Shown here: piece by piece, positions 35,352 to 44,357 of the stretch | Layout of the letters: each line of letters opens with the position of its first letter | How positions within the stretch are numbered: the stretch's first letter is position 1 | Source of the DNA: Nitrososphaeria archaeon | Lineage (GTDB): Archaea; Thermoproteota; Nitrososphaeria; Conexivisphaerales; DTJL01 | NCBI GenBank assembly: GCA_029775965.1 | Contig: JARVJU010000009.1 | Location: 1-64,000 of the forward strand | Reading direction: 5' to 3' | Length of the DNA stretch: 64,000 nt | Translations under genes and position numbers: made by a program | The notes under the pieces: generated by a model | Database searches by the model: none | Seen by the model: the letters and a program-made list of their open reading frames with translations, nothing else | Told to the model about the DNA's origin: nothing

Positions 35352-36470
35352 ATGTTATTATTCCAGTTAACGCCTTCGCTCGGTTCCAGTAATTCTTTAT
35401 ACAGTTTGATAGTGTCTGCACTATTCTGGGTGCCTTGGATTATTCTTATCTTTTGGGGGCAGAGAATCCAAGTCACTATATCCTTGGGACAGGTTTCGAG
35501 AAGCTTAGCTAGATTAAAGCTACTCAGCGACAGGTCGAAGCAGGTGCTCCTGAATTATATTTCAAACAAAGGATTTAAAACAGATATAACACGCTTCAAT
35601 GACTTTCTTGAGTACTTTACCATACCGCCTGTCAGTATGGACCCGGTAGGAGTTGTAAAGAGGTTCGACCATATACTAACCACTCAGGACAAAAGAATAA
35701 AGAATGAGGTAGCACAACTATTCTCTACAAGTGATAAGATAGAAAGAAGTATAATAGAGAATATGGTTGGAATTGCTGCTGCTATGAATCAGATATTTAA
35801 GATTATAAGGCATTACTATATACTTGGGAAGAAGGGAAATAACATATACCTGCTAGCTCAACTTCAGATGATTATGCCAATGCTACTGAAGCAGGCTGAC
35901 GCATTGGTAAATGCTATGTCAACACTCGAGTTGGGGCAACCCTTAGGCGATGGTATTGGACCAGCTTCTGTCGCTCTCCTGATGAGGGAAAAAGAGAAAA
36001 GGAGGATAGGAGATGAAACAGTATTTGCAGAGACTGAGTATAAGGGTAGAAGAGCCATATTAGTCAAGGCTGAAGGGCCTGAAGGTAATGTGGGGGAGAT
36101 AGATGACGCTTTAGAGAAGATAGTCAAGGAGATCTATCCAGATGTATCTGCAATAATAATGATAGATGCAGCACTAAAATTGGAGGGAGAGAAGACTGGG
36201 GATGTGAGCGAGGGAGTCGGAGCTGCCATTGGTGGTTATGGTATTGAGAAGTTCAAAATAGAACAGCTAGCATACGAGAAGAATATCCCTGTATATGCTA
36301 TCATAGTTAAGGAATCTATAATTGAAGCGATAGGTGCTATGAGGAAGGAGATAGCAGAGTCAGTAAACCAGGTTCAGCAAACTCTGTTTCGTATAATAGA
36401 GGAAAGGGTACCAGAAAACGGAAGAGTGGTAGTAATAGGGGTAGGTAATACACTCGGTGTGGGGCAGTAG
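35352..36470 (+). CDS. DUF1512 family protein
   Basis: A 372-residue member of archaeal DUF1512. An N-terminal hydrophobic helix (about residues 14-36, SLYSLIVSALFWVPWIILIF) would anchor it in the membrane with the rest in the cytosol. The C-terminal half contains conserved blocks GDGIGPASVALLMREKEKR, KAEGPEGNVGEIDDALEKIV and VVVIGVGNTLGVG. No catalytic function is established for the family. It is followed after 11 bases by a small zinc-ribbon gene on the same strand, suggesting a shared role. Confidence 0.85.
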   Translation: MLLFQLTPSLGSSNSLYSLIVSALFWVPWIILIFWGQRIQVTISLGQVSRSLARLKLLSDRSKQVLLNYISNKGFKTDITRFNDFLEYFTIPPVSMDPVGVVKRFDHILTTQDKRIKNEVAQLFSTSDKIERSIIENMVGIAAAMNQIFKIIRHYYILGKKGNNIYLLAQLQMIMPMLLKQADALVNAMSTLELGQPLGDGIGPASVALLMREKEKRRIGDETVFAETEYKGRRAILVKAEGPEGNVGEIDDALEKIVKEIYPDVSAIIMIDAALKLEGEKTGDVSEGVGAAIGGYGIEKFKIEQLAYEKNIPVYAIIVKESIIEAIGAMRKEIAESVNQVQQTLFRIIEERVPENGRVVVIGVGNTLGVGQ

Positions 36471-36481
36471 GTGAAATATGA

Positions 36482-36679
36482 ATGTTGGGCGCAGAGCTTG
36501 GTAGCGAACAGAGACAGATTGTATTCACAATAGAGCACTGTGATTTTTGTAACATTAACAACAAAAGGAGTTTTCAGAAGGGGGACTATGTAGTAAAGGC
36601 ATCAGGCAGATGCCCCAAATGTGGAAGGGATATGTATATCTCTGCAATATACGCCGAGAGTCTCAGACAGCAAGCGTAG
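36482..36679 (+). CDS. Small zinc-ribbon protein
   Basis: A 65-residue protein with two CxxC knuckles: HCDFCN (residues about 19-24) and RCPKCG (near 43-48). The spacing suits one structural zinc, and the tail DMYISAIYAESLR is helical. I do not recognise a named family. It lies 11 bases after the DUF1512 gene on the same strand, so the two are probably co-expressed. Its 3' end overlaps the convergent map gene by 17 bases. Confidence 0.75.
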   Translation: MLGAELGSEQRQIVFTIEHCDFCNINNKRSFQKGDYVVKASGRCPKCGRDMYISAIYAESLRQQA

Positions 36680-37562
36680 TTATTATAGTCCTATTCTCCC
36701 CCACGTATATCGTATGTTCGAATTGTGTGACTTTAGCACCGCTAGACTCAACAAGAATGGGATATTCCATGATGATTCTCTTGCTTTCTAGTTCTTTAAT
36801 CGCTTTTTTCACAAACTCCTCCTTGAAATCTTTAACTAACCATCTAGGCGTGAACGGAAGTGTTTTAAAGTTACTCCATATATAGTCCGTCAACTGATCT
36901 ATATTAGCATCCTTTGTCCTTTTTCTTGTCGTTAGTCTAAATATATTTCCACCTCCATGATTAACAACCCACCCACTAGCTTGCCGTGACACAAGAAATG
37001 GCTCTATAGCATATGCGCATGATTGTTTAAAATTCTGTGGTATATTCTCTCTTACATTAGGAACTGATACTCCTGCATGGATTGTATACCTGTCAAGTTG
37101 ATGACCGGATAGGTTTGAGATTGGCCTGAAACCCTGCCTCAATGCCTCTGACTCGACTGTATCACCTACAGCACCTATTCTACCTCCTGCTTTAACTGAC
37201 TTTATTGCCTCATACAGTAATTGTTCGTTCACCTTTGCCATCAACATTTCATCCTGAGATAATGCTATGGTCAGAGCTGTATCAGCTATGTACCCGTTGA
37301 TATGAACACCAATATCTATCTTAACGGTAGATCCTGGTAAGATTATTTTTGTATCACTTATACCTGCAGTGTAGTGAGCTGCCTCATCATTTTGCGATAC
37401 ATTACACGGGAAGGCTGGAAGACCCCCTAGTTTTTTTATCTTCTCTTCCAGCTCTTCGCATAGATCTATTACCTTAATCCCTTCCTTAGTTATCTCTTGC
37501 GCAAATTTAAGAACAGATGCAGCTATGCTTCCTGCCCTCTGATATGCTTCCAATTCACTCAT
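36663..37562 (-). CDS. map: Methionine aminopeptidase, type II
   Basis: Removes the initiator Met from nascent proteins using two divalent metals. The pita-bread fold is marked by FPCNVSQNDEAAHYTAG (catalytic His), VKIDIGVHINGYIADTALTI (metal Asp pair), SGHQLDRYTIHAG and EPFLVSRQASGW. The insert between the metal ligands defines type II. The frame is open five codons upstream to 37577, but ATG 37562 (MSELEAYQRAG) matches the family start; the product is 299 residues. The gene converges on the zinc-ribbon gene with a short 3' overlap. Confidence 0.95.
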   Translation of the reverse strand: MSELEAYQRAGSIAASVLKFAQEITKEGIKVIDLCEELEEKIKKLGGLPAFPCNVSQNDEAAHYTAGISDTKIILPGSTVKIDIGVHINGYIADTALTIALSQDEMLMAKVNEQLLYEAIKSVKAGGRIGAVGDTVESEALRQGFRPISNLSGHQLDRYTIHAGVSVPNVRENIPQNFKQSCAYAIEPFLVSRQASGWVVNHGGGNIFRLTTRKRTKDANIDQLTDYIWSNFKTLPFTPRWLVKDFKEEFVKKAIKELESKRIIMEYPILVESSGAKVTQFEHTIYVGENRTIITTLAV

Positions 37563-37623
37563 GTTATTTGCTCTCAATAATGATTTAAAAGCAATACCTT
37601 TTATTGTTAGCGGATGATATTAT

Positions 37624-38118
37624 TTGAATAAGAAAAAGAAAGATGACCATAAATTTAATATCGTGGCATTAGGAGGCACTTTTGACCATTTTCATAAAGG
37701 CCATAGAGCATTGATTGAGGAAGGGTTTAGAATAGGAAAGATTGTCTTTATAGGGGTAGTATCAGATAAACTGGCTAGGGAGTTGGGAAAAAAACCAGAC
37801 CAGAGTTATGAGTTTAGAAAAGGTGTGGTAGAATCTTACGTACTGAAGCATCATCCTAAAAGAAGATTCAACATATTCCCTTTAGATGACCCCTTTGGTC
37901 CGCTAGCTGATGATCCATCTGTAGAAGCACTTGTTGTTACGCCAGAGAGCTTGGCCAGAGGTGAATCAGCCAACATGATAAGGTTGAAAAAAGGATTAAA
38001 GCCTGTCAGAATAATCATGGTTCCTCTGGTTCTTGCAGATGATGGAATCCGGATATCATCAACACGCATCAGAAAAAAGGAGATAGATGAAGAAGGTCAC
38101 CTAAAGAAGAATATATAG
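37624..38118 (+). CDS. coaD: Phosphopantetheine adenylyltransferase (archaeal/eukaryotic type)
   Basis: Nucleotidyl transferase making dephospho-CoA from 4'-phosphopantetheine and ATP. The 164-residue product starts at TTG and shows the signature VALGGTFDHFHKGHRALIEE with the HxGH motif, KPDQSYEFRKGVVESYVLK, VVTPESLARGESANMIR and the ISSTRIR motif near the C-terminus. Archaeal PPAT differs from the bacterial one, and the FDHFHKGH pattern supports the archaeal form. It is followed by pheS after 37 bases. Confidence 0.93.
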   Translation: MNKKKKDDHKFNIVALGGTFDHFHKGHRALIEEGFRIGKIVFIGVVSDKLARELGKKPDQSYEFRKGVVESYVLKHHPKRRFNIFPLDDPFGPLADDPSVEALVVTPESLARGESANMIRLKKGLKPVRIIMVPLVLADDGIRISSTRIRKKEIDEEGHLKKNI

Positions 38119-38155
38119 TTATGAAGATCTGCCATGGGGGAAATAGGTGAAGTAA

Positions 38156-39637
38156 GTGGCAAAGCAGATACCTTTGCACTGGCTGGAAAAGAAAGTTGTA
38201 GCATACCTAGCAAAAAATAATCAGGCTCATATAGAGGATATAGCAGCAGGAACAGGTGAATCAATCGATCAAGTACGTAGAGCTGTAGAATGGTTAAGAG
38301 AAAAGCACCTGGTTTCTATAAATGTATCAGTCAAACGAATGATATATCTTGACGATAAAGGAAAGAAGGCTGCGGAGTTTGGTCTACCTGAAAGAAGAAT
38401 ATACAGTCTTGCCAAACATGTTACTGGGCTTGAAGATCTACGAAATTTATCTGGTATGTCTGAATTTGAGTTTAATGCTGCTTTGGGTCGTGCAAAAAAG
38501 TTAGGGTGGATAGAGATTAAGGGTAAGGGCGAAGTGCTTGTCAATTCTGACGCAAAGGAACTTCCTGAAGAAAGGCTTCTCAATTTACTATCCAAGGCTC
38601 CTTTAGCTGAAGAAGAGATACCGAAGGATTTAACTGAAGCTTATGCTGGTCTTTTAAAAAGACCTGGCTACATAGAGACAAAAGAATCTAAAGAAGTACT
38701 TGTCACATTGCTAAAGAAGCCTGATATTTCTGAATTTGAACAGAAGGAGTACACAGTGATAACGCCAGAGCTCATAAAACAGGGTTATGAATTACATCTG
38801 GCTCCACTTGATGTTGTATCACCAGTCCCTGTATTATTCCCTGGGAGATTGCATCCTGTTACAAACTTCATAAATGAAGTTAGAGAGATTCTTATTTCCA
38901 TGGGATTCATTGAGATAACTGGTCCTATTGTGCAGCCAAGCTTCTGGACGTTTGATGCACTTTTCACTCCACAAGACCATCCTGCGAGGGAAATGCAAGA
39001 TAGTTTGTACCTGGCAGGCTTAAAATCCAAACTCCTGAATAATGATCTGATACAAAGAATAAGTCAGACACATGAAAATGGATGGAAAACCGGGTCAAAA
39101 GGCTGGAGATATAAATGGTCCCTTGATGAAGCAGAAAAATGTGTCCTTAGAACACACACCACTGCTATAAGTGCCAGATACCTAGCAGAAAATCCTGAAA
39201 AGGAATCTAGAGTGTTCTGTATAGGAAAGGTGTTCAGAAATGAAAATCTGGATGCAACCCACCTTTTCGAATTCACACAGATAGAGGCTGTGATATCTGA
39301 GAAAGATGCTACGGCTAGGAAACTGTTGGGATATATGCAGACATTTTATTCATCATTGGGTTTCGATCAAGTTAGGTTCAGACCCACATACTTCCCATAT
39401 ACAGAACCCTCCTTTGAACCCTCTATATACTCTAAAGAACTGAATCAATGGCTGGAAGTGGGCGGCTCCGGCGTCTTCAGACCCGAAGTAACCAGACCTT
39501 TAGGCATAAGCAATAACGTTCTTGCCTGGGGGTTCGGTCTTGAAAGGATAGCTCTGCTCAGACTAAAAGAGGATGATCTAAGAAAACTCTACTCCAACAA
39601 TCTTTCTTGGTTAAGAGGTAAAATTGAATGCCTGTAA
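38156..39637 (+). CDS. pheS: Phenylalanyl-tRNA synthetase alpha subunit
   Basis: Catalytic subunit of the heterotetrameric PheRS. The 493-residue archaeal form has N-terminal winged-helix DNA-binding-like domains (residues about 5-180), then the class II core with HPVTNFINEVREILISMGF, motif 2 GKVFRNENLDATHLFEFTQI, and motif 3 GLERIALLRL near the C-terminus. The start is GTG 38156. The stop overlaps the pheT start by 10 bases, indicating translational coupling. Confidence 0.96.
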   Translation: MAKQIPLHWLEKKVVAYLAKNNQAHIEDIAAGTGESIDQVRRAVEWLREKHLVSINVSVKRMIYLDDKGKKAAEFGLPERRIYSLAKHVTGLEDLRNLSGMSEFEFNAALGRAKKLGWIEIKGKGEVLVNSDAKELPEERLLNLLSKAPLAEEEIPKDLTEAYAGLLKRPGYIETKESKEVLVTLLKKPDISEFEQKEYTVITPELIKQGYELHLAPLDVVSPVPVLFPGRLHPVTNFINEVREILISMGFIEITGPIVQPSFWTFDALFTPQDHPAREMQDSLYLAGLKSKLLNNDLIQRISQTHENGWKTGSKGWRYKWSLDEAEKCVLRTHTTAISARYLAENPEKESRVFCIGKVFRNENLDATHLFEFTQIEAVISEKDATARKLLGYMQTFYSSLGFDQVRFRPTYFPYTEPSFEPSIYSKELNQWLEVGGSGVFRPEVTRPLGISNNVLAWGFGLERIALLRLKEDDLRKLYSNNLSWLRGKIECL

Positions 39638-41271
39638 TATCGGTAATGCTGGACAGGTTAGAAAGGTTAACCGGGAGACCAAAAGAGGACGTGATAGAAG
39701 CTTTACCCTGGATAGGTGTTCACATAGAAAGCATAGATAAAGAATATGCTAGGCTGGAATATGATCCGAACAGGCCAGACTTTTCTACAGATTATGGAAT
39801 TGCTAGAGCACTGAAGGGTAGGTTCGAGAAAGAACTTGGAATACAAAGAAGGAATATTGACAAGTCTGACTGGAAGATAATTGTTGAAGAGAAAGTCAAA
39901 CCAATCAGGCCTTTTGTCATCGGATTACTAGCTCATGACCTGCTGCTTGATGATGAGACGATCAGACAACTTATTTCTATGCAGGAGGACCTGCATCAAG
40001 GCATAGGCAGAAAAAGGAAGAAGTTAGCAATAGGATTACATGATATAGCTAACATACGTCCGCCTGTTAAGTATGGCACTGTAGGTCCTGACTTCAAATT
40101 CACCCCTTTAGGGTATAAACATCCTATGAGTATTGATGAAATATTAAAGATCACAGAAGTAGGAAGGCTTTATGGTCCTTTGCTTAGTAAGAAAGATGTC
40201 TTTCCCATCTTAATGGATAGCCACAATACAGTACTATCCTTTCCCCCGATTGTAAACGGTACAGCGACACAAGTAACATACAGAACGAAGGACCTTCTTG
40301 TGGATATGACAGGCACAGATATGCAGGCAATGGAAGATGCTTTAGCCATAGTGGCTGAAGCTCTTTGGGATGCAGGAGGCAAGATCTTTTCAATTACTGT
40401 AAAAGATGGTGAAAGAGAGATGAAGACACCTAACTTAGCAACAAGTACAGCTAGAATATCACCAGAAGATGTGGAAAAGTTGATCGGTCTAAAGCTTGAT
40501 AGCGAGACTATAGTAAAGTCGCTCAGAAGGGCAAGACTTGATGCAAAGGAGGACAAAGAAGGGATAGAAGTAAGGATTCCAAGGTATAGGGTTGATATAC
40601 TGCATACAGTGGATGTAGTTGAAGAAGTGGCATATGGCTACGGGTCTGAGAATCTAACTCCTGATTTTGGTTTTAAATATTCAAAAGGGTCAGAACTGGA
40701 AGTTAATAAAAAGGTTGAAGCTATAAAAAGAGTTGCAGTAGGACTGGGGTTGCAGGAAGTCTTGACGTATTCACTTAGCAGCAAGCAGACATTATATGAC
40801 AGAGTACTGAGAGACCCAGTGAATGCGATAAAAGTGGAATCACCCAAGAGCTCCCTCTATGAATATCTTAAAGATTGTTTATCACCTGACCTCCTGCGCA
40901 TTCTATCAGAGAACATACATGAGCAGTATCCTCAAAAAATATTTGAAATTTCCAGTGTCTTTTCGAGAGATGATTATTCTGAAATAGGCGTAAAGGAATC
41001 TCTCAGCCTTGCTGTTGCCATATCATCTGATATAGCTACTTTCACTGAAATCAGGTCGTTACTTGATACTATACTCCTTAGAACACTGGGAATAAGGGCT
41101 GAATACTATGAAGGTCATGTGCCATTCCTGGCTGATGGAAGGAGCGCTAAATGCAAAGTAGGCAGTAAAGAGATTGGGTATGTGGGTGAAATAAAGCCAA
41201 GGGTTCTGTTAAACTTTGGTTTAAGAATGCCAGTAGCTGTTTTTGAGATTGACCTTAGCTCGTTGATTTAA
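39628..41271 (+). CDS. pheT: Phenylalanyl-tRNA synthetase beta subunit
   Basis: Structural and tRNA-binding subunit of PheRS, with the B3/B4 editing region and a B5 domain. The 547-residue length is normal for the archaeal/eukaryotic form, which lacks the bacterial N-terminal OB domain. Recognisable parts are YDPNRPDFSTDYGIARALKG near residue 50, VPRYRVDILH-like IRIPRYRVDILHTVDVVEEV near residue 318, and a C-terminal pseudo-catalytic domain with VGEIKPRVLLNFGLRMPVA. It overlaps pheS by 10 bases. Confidence 0.96.
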   Translation: MPVISVMLDRLERLTGRPKEDVIEALPWIGVHIESIDKEYARLEYDPNRPDFSTDYGIARALKGRFEKELGIQRRNIDKSDWKIIVEEKVKPIRPFVIGLLAHDLLLDDETIRQLISMQEDLHQGIGRKRKKLAIGLHDIANIRPPVKYGTVGPDFKFTPLGYKHPMSIDEILKITEVGRLYGPLLSKKDVFPILMDSHNTVLSFPPIVNGTATQVTYRTKDLLVDMTGTDMQAMEDALAIVAEALWDAGGKIFSITVKDGEREMKTPNLATSTARISPEDVEKLIGLKLDSETIVKSLRRARLDAKEDKEGIEVRIPRYRVDILHTVDVVEEVAYGYGSENLTPDFGFKYSKGSELEVNKKVEAIKRVAVGLGLQEVLTYSLSSKQTLYDRVLRDPVNAIKVESPKSSLYEYLKDCLSPDLLRILSENIHEQYPQKIFEISSVFSRDDYSEIGVKESLSLAVAISSDIATFTEIRSLLDTILLRTLGIRAEYYEGHVPFLADGRSAKCKVGSKEIGYVGEIKPRVLLNFGLRMPVAVFEIDLSSLI

Positions 41272-41289
41272 ATGCCAGCCTCTTTATAT

Positions 41290-41575
41290 GGAAGCAACCT
41301 ATTTGTCAACTACCCATGAATGAAGTTCATGGGCTTGCCCCTTCCCAGGACTGGTTTATGCACAGCCTCCAGTCCAGCTGCATTGGAGCCATGCATAAGC
41401 TAGTTGACTGCGATTCTTCTGGTGTTAATCTGGAACCATTTCTGGTTAGGAATTCTGTTCCGCAACACCAGAGTTTTGATAGCTACAGCTTTCCTTGCGA
41501 AGTCATGAAGAATGTTCAGTTTGGATTGCGTCGCTTCTGTCTGAAGGAGAATAGCACTATGCAATCTTCCTAACT
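41290..41575 (-). mobile_element. Decayed IS200/IS605-type TnpB fragment with end hairpin
   Basis: On the minus strand this gap reads a broken protein segment (LNILHDFARKAVAIKTLVLR, later MHGSNAAGLEAVHKP and LGRGKPMNFIHG) with stops between. The tail resembles C-terminal tails of archaeal TnpB proteins. It is followed by an 8-bp hairpin, CCCATGAA at 41313-41320 with TTCATGGG at 41326-41333, and then TAGTTGAC. That order (tail, hairpin, AGTTSAC) is also seen at 44986-45175. The plus-strand 85-codon frame here is not judged real. Confidence 0.5.
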
Positions 41576-41595
41576 AAAGGAGACTGTAGATATTG

Positions 41596-41605
41596 TTATA
41601 TAAAC
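41596..41605 (+). promoter_or_regulatory. TATA element for the HEAT-repeat gene
   Basis: TTATATAAAC lies about 50-70 bases upstream of the two candidate starts of the HEAT protein gene, so the transcript would carry a short leader of roughly 20-40 bases. It is the best TATA match in the gap. Confidence 0.5.
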
Positions 41606-41668
41606 AGCCTGCAGCAATTCCTCCCAAACTCTTTAGAGGCGGGCTTCTTTGTGGCTCTTCCTGTGAGT

Positions 41669-42178
41669 ATGATCTATACTAAGACGGTGATAGATGATGA
41701 AGAGCATTGTATGCGGGTCATGTATGAAATGGAAAAACAGTATACAAATAGGAATGAAGAGTTTTTCATAAAAGTGATAAGAGAGGAACCGAGTCTCGTT
41801 CTAAGGGTTCATGCTGTTACTATACTTGCTGAGCTAGGCACACAGAAGGCTATTGAAGCTCTATCAGACGTTCTTCTAAATGATCCAGACCCTCTGGTGA
41901 GGCATGAAGCAGCTTTCTCCATGGGACAGATAGGATTGCCATCTGCAAACGAAGCCCTAAAGAAGGCTACGCTTAAAGATCCGGATCCAGTAGTTAGACA
42001 TGAATCCGCTGCTGCATTAGGAGCGATAGGAAGTCAGGATTCGAGGGAGACACTGGAAAAGGCACTTGAAGATAAGGATGAAATAGTCAGAAATTCGGCT
42101 ATGACATCTCTCTTTAATTTAAGGTTCCTTCTAAGGTACCCTTCACTGTCTCTACAAAACCTTGCTCCTCGCCCGTAG
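41669..42178 (+). CDS. HEAT-repeat protein resembling half of deoxyhypusine hydroxylase
   Basis: A 169-residue all-helical HEAT protein (PBS-lyase type). Two repeats carry His-Glu motifs: RHEAAFSMGQIG and RHESAAALGAIG, with the His residues 32 apart. Eukaryotic deoxyhypusine hydroxylase has two such domains, each with an HE..GQ motif followed about 33 residues later by an HE..GAIG motif, and its four HE motifs bind two irons. This protein has just one such domain, so a dimer could rebuild the site. A plain scaffolding HEAT protein is the alternative. GTG 41651 is an earlier possible start. The C-terminus (FLLRYPSLSLQNLAPRP) is not repeat-like. Confidence 0.85.
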   Translation: MIYTKTVIDDEEHCMRVMYEMEKQYTNRNEEFFIKVIREEPSLVLRVHAVTILAELGTQKAIEALSDVLLNDPDPLVRHEAAFSMGQIGLPSANEALKKATLKDPDPVVRHESAAALGAIGSQDSRETLEKALEDKDEIVRNSAMTSLFNLRFLLRYPSLSLQNLAPRP

Positions 42179-42217
42179 ACAATGCTTAAATCTTTATCAA
42201 AAAGTGAATTTTATCAT

Positions 42218-42307
42218 GGGCCGGTAGTTTAGCATGGTAAAATGCTCGCTTCGCATGGGAAAGCCAGAAAGAGCGAGAGTTCACGGGTTCAAGTCCCGTC
42301 CGGTCCA
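42218..42307 (+). tRNA. tRNA-Ala (CGC) with a 16-nt intron
   Basis: Acceptor strands GGGCCGG and CCGGTCC pair with a G3:U70 wobble, the main alanine identity signal. The anticodon stem is CTCGC (42245-42249) with GCGAG (42273-42277), and the anticodon CGC lies at 42252-42254. The T arm is ACGGG-TTCAAGT-CCCGT. Removing 42256-42271, at the standard archaeal position after nucleotide 37, restores a seven-base loop. The discriminator is A and no CCA is encoded. TTAAAT at 42186-42191 fits a promoter about 27-32 bases upstream. Confidence 0.93.
42256..42271 (+). other. tRNA-Ala intron
   Basis: Sixteen bases interrupt the anticodon loop after A37. The intron contains TGG and CCA that can pair around a GAAAG loop, consistent with a minimal splicing-endonuclease substrate. 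I did not establish a full bulge-helix-bulge. Confidence 0.75.
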
Positions 42308-42491
42308 CACATATTATTATTAAAATCAAATTCAAAAAGCATATTTTTATTAGCATTTGACTGTACATTCGATACCGAATCTGCCTCGTCCAAATCTGTT
42401 GGACTAATTCTATAATCGTCAACACTTTTTCATCTGCTCCTCTTAGTGTATGAGAAATTGAATTTTCAACGATAATCTTTGAAATATGATT

Positions 42492-44357
42492 TTACTCCCT
42501 TGTAGCAGCTCTTGCTATAGTAGGCGCAAAAGTTCTTTTAATAACGTATACGTCAATGATTATATTCATAATAAGGAACAGAGTTGATGCTCCAAGTCCA
42601 TACAGGAGAACCTCATTTGCATATTGCCGATTGAAGGGAATGATAGGAACTATTGCTGCACTTTGTGCTGGTAACGTGCTAAGCAATAAAAGGCTGAATA
42701 TGTCGAATATTGCTAAAAATAACTGTACTCCTACAGCTCCAAGTTCTACCACATCATACATAAGATACACAATTATTATAGAGAATATGCCCAGAATTGT
42801 TACAGATTCACTTATCACGTATTCCAGTGATGCTATTACTATGCACACAATAGCTGTAATAAGAGGCAAAATATCAGACTTGATAAGAAACGAAGTTCTA
42901 TCCTTCCGAAGCCAAATAGCTGATAATGCTGTGATCCCCAGTCCGACCAAGACCATAAAGTCCGTTATGTTGACAAGAAAATTCTCACCGCTTATCACAA
43001 GCAGAGCGATGAATATTGTGGTAAATATCCATGCTAGACTTGAAACAGACTTTGGCATATAACCATCCTCACCTAACGATGCAAGATGCCTTGATGCAGC
43101 CAAAAAAGCGGGAACAAAAGTGGTAAACGTAGCTATAAGAAATGCTACAGCTGTTAGAAGGGCCTGAGAGGGCCCAAGATAGTGCAGAGATATAAACAGA
43201 GCAGGTATTCCAGATGACTCTATACTAGCTAAAGAAGGATGCAGTGCGTATATTGCCAGTGCATAGAAGATATTTATACACAAAGCTATTATTACGCTGA
43301 GCATCATAGTTTGTCTAAAATATTTTGTTTTGTTGACTATTTTCTTCTTGCCAAATAGCGAAGCAAATGGAATGTTAGACTCTTCGATTGAATCAAGATC
43401 AAGAGATTGTATTTCCTCAAAACCGAAGAAAAGGAGATATATATAGGCTGTATTTATTAAGAGCGCAATAGGCCAGTTCCCTGTAAAGCTGTGACTTATC
43501 AGCCCAGTAAGGTTCCATGATCCGATGGTTCCAAATTCAAAACCTTGAAATGTTATTATTATTACCATAGATGTGGTCAACAGAATTTGCGCGAATCCTA
43601 TCGTTTTTAAGAATCGACTTTCCAGCACAGTGTTAAGAACGAACCAAATGGCGAAGACAACTATTATTGTGTAGACTATCAAATTTATCGATTCTTTATC
43701 TAGACTAAGCTGAGACAGTATGTTTGGCATTACAGTTGTAGCAAAAACTACAAAAATTATAGCGCAGTAAGCTGCAAGAGTAGTATTAGCAATCCATTTG
43801 GTTACTCTGGCCAAGAAGTATCTTACACTTCTAGTCCCACAAGCTAATTTCGTGAAGGAAGGTGAACCTATCGCTGTATTGCCTGTCTCCCTTGATATAA
43901 CATACATATCTGCATAAAGTTTGGCAAGAAGGAATGTAATTGTTCCGGCCAGTAGAAGTGATCCTACGGATACAAGTTCGTACTGAATAATATTCTCCGG
44001 GATTATGACGAATAAAGGTGATCCAAGCGTCGCTCCTACACCAACAGCAAGAACTGTACCATAGCCATACACTGGATTCGCTCTTCTCTTCCTTCTTGGG
44101 CGCCATATTTTTGTCCTTAATGATTCAGGAAGAAGGGATACTAGAGTTATACCAGAAATAACGCCAGCAACACTGCTCAGTATTTGTATGAGTTCTTTTG
44201 GAGTAAAAGCTGTTGGAGCCACGATATATGATATTTCTGAGAAGAGGTAAATGAACGAAAAGGCAGCTAAAATAAAGCCTACAGCAGCTGCTAGCATCTT
44301 GAATACGAATGCCACGTCTCTGGCTGTTGCTCCGACATTAGCCAACAGATTCATCAC
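42492..44357 (-). CDS. APC-superfamily permease with an extended N-terminus
   Basis: A 621-residue polytopic protein with about 14-16 hydrophobic helices. The APC core begins with a glycine-rich first helix (YGYGTVLAVGVGATLGSPLF near residue 98) and shows the helix-8 type loop AASRHLASLGEDGYMPKSVS near residue 425, both typical of amino-acid or polyamine permeases. Two or three extra helices precede the core (residues 1-90), which is unusual, and a basic KIWRPRRKRR stretch separates them. Its start lies inside the previous gene (20-base overlap), so the two membrane proteins are made together. Substrate unknown. Confidence 0.82.
   Translation of the reverse strand: MMNLLANVGATARDVAFVFKMLAAAVGFILAAFSFIYLFSEISYIVAPTAFTPKELIQILSSVAGVISGITLVSLLPESLRTKIWRPRRKRRANPVYGYGTVLAVGVGATLGSPLFVIIPENIIQYELVSVGSLLLAGTITFLLAKLYADMYVISRETGNTAIGSPSFTKLACGTRSVRYFLARVTKWIANTTLAAYCAIIFVVFATTVMPNILSQLSLDKESINLIVYTIIVVFAIWFVLNTVLESRFLKTIGFAQILLTTSMVIIITFQGFEFGTIGSWNLTGLISHSFTGNWPIALLINTAYIYLLFFGFEEIQSLDLDSIEESNIPFASLFGKKKIVNKTKYFRQTMMLSVIIALCINIFYALAIYALHPSLASIESSGIPALFISLHYLGPSQALLTAVAFLIATFTTFVPAFLAASRHLASLGEDGYMPKSVSSLAWIFTTIFIALLVISGENFLVNITDFMVLVGLGITALSAIWLRKDRTSFLIKSDILPLITAIVCIVIASLEYVISESVTILGIFSIIIVYLMYDVVELGAVGVQLFLAIFDIFSLLLLSTLPAQSAAIVPIIPFNRQYANEVLLYGLGASTLFLIMNIIIDVYVIKRTFAPTIARAATRE

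Noticed and set aside
42186-42425. 79-codon minus-strand frame, and a broken acidic frame beside it
   Set aside because: It covers tRNA-Ala in antisense, is A/T-rich and lacks a proper start.
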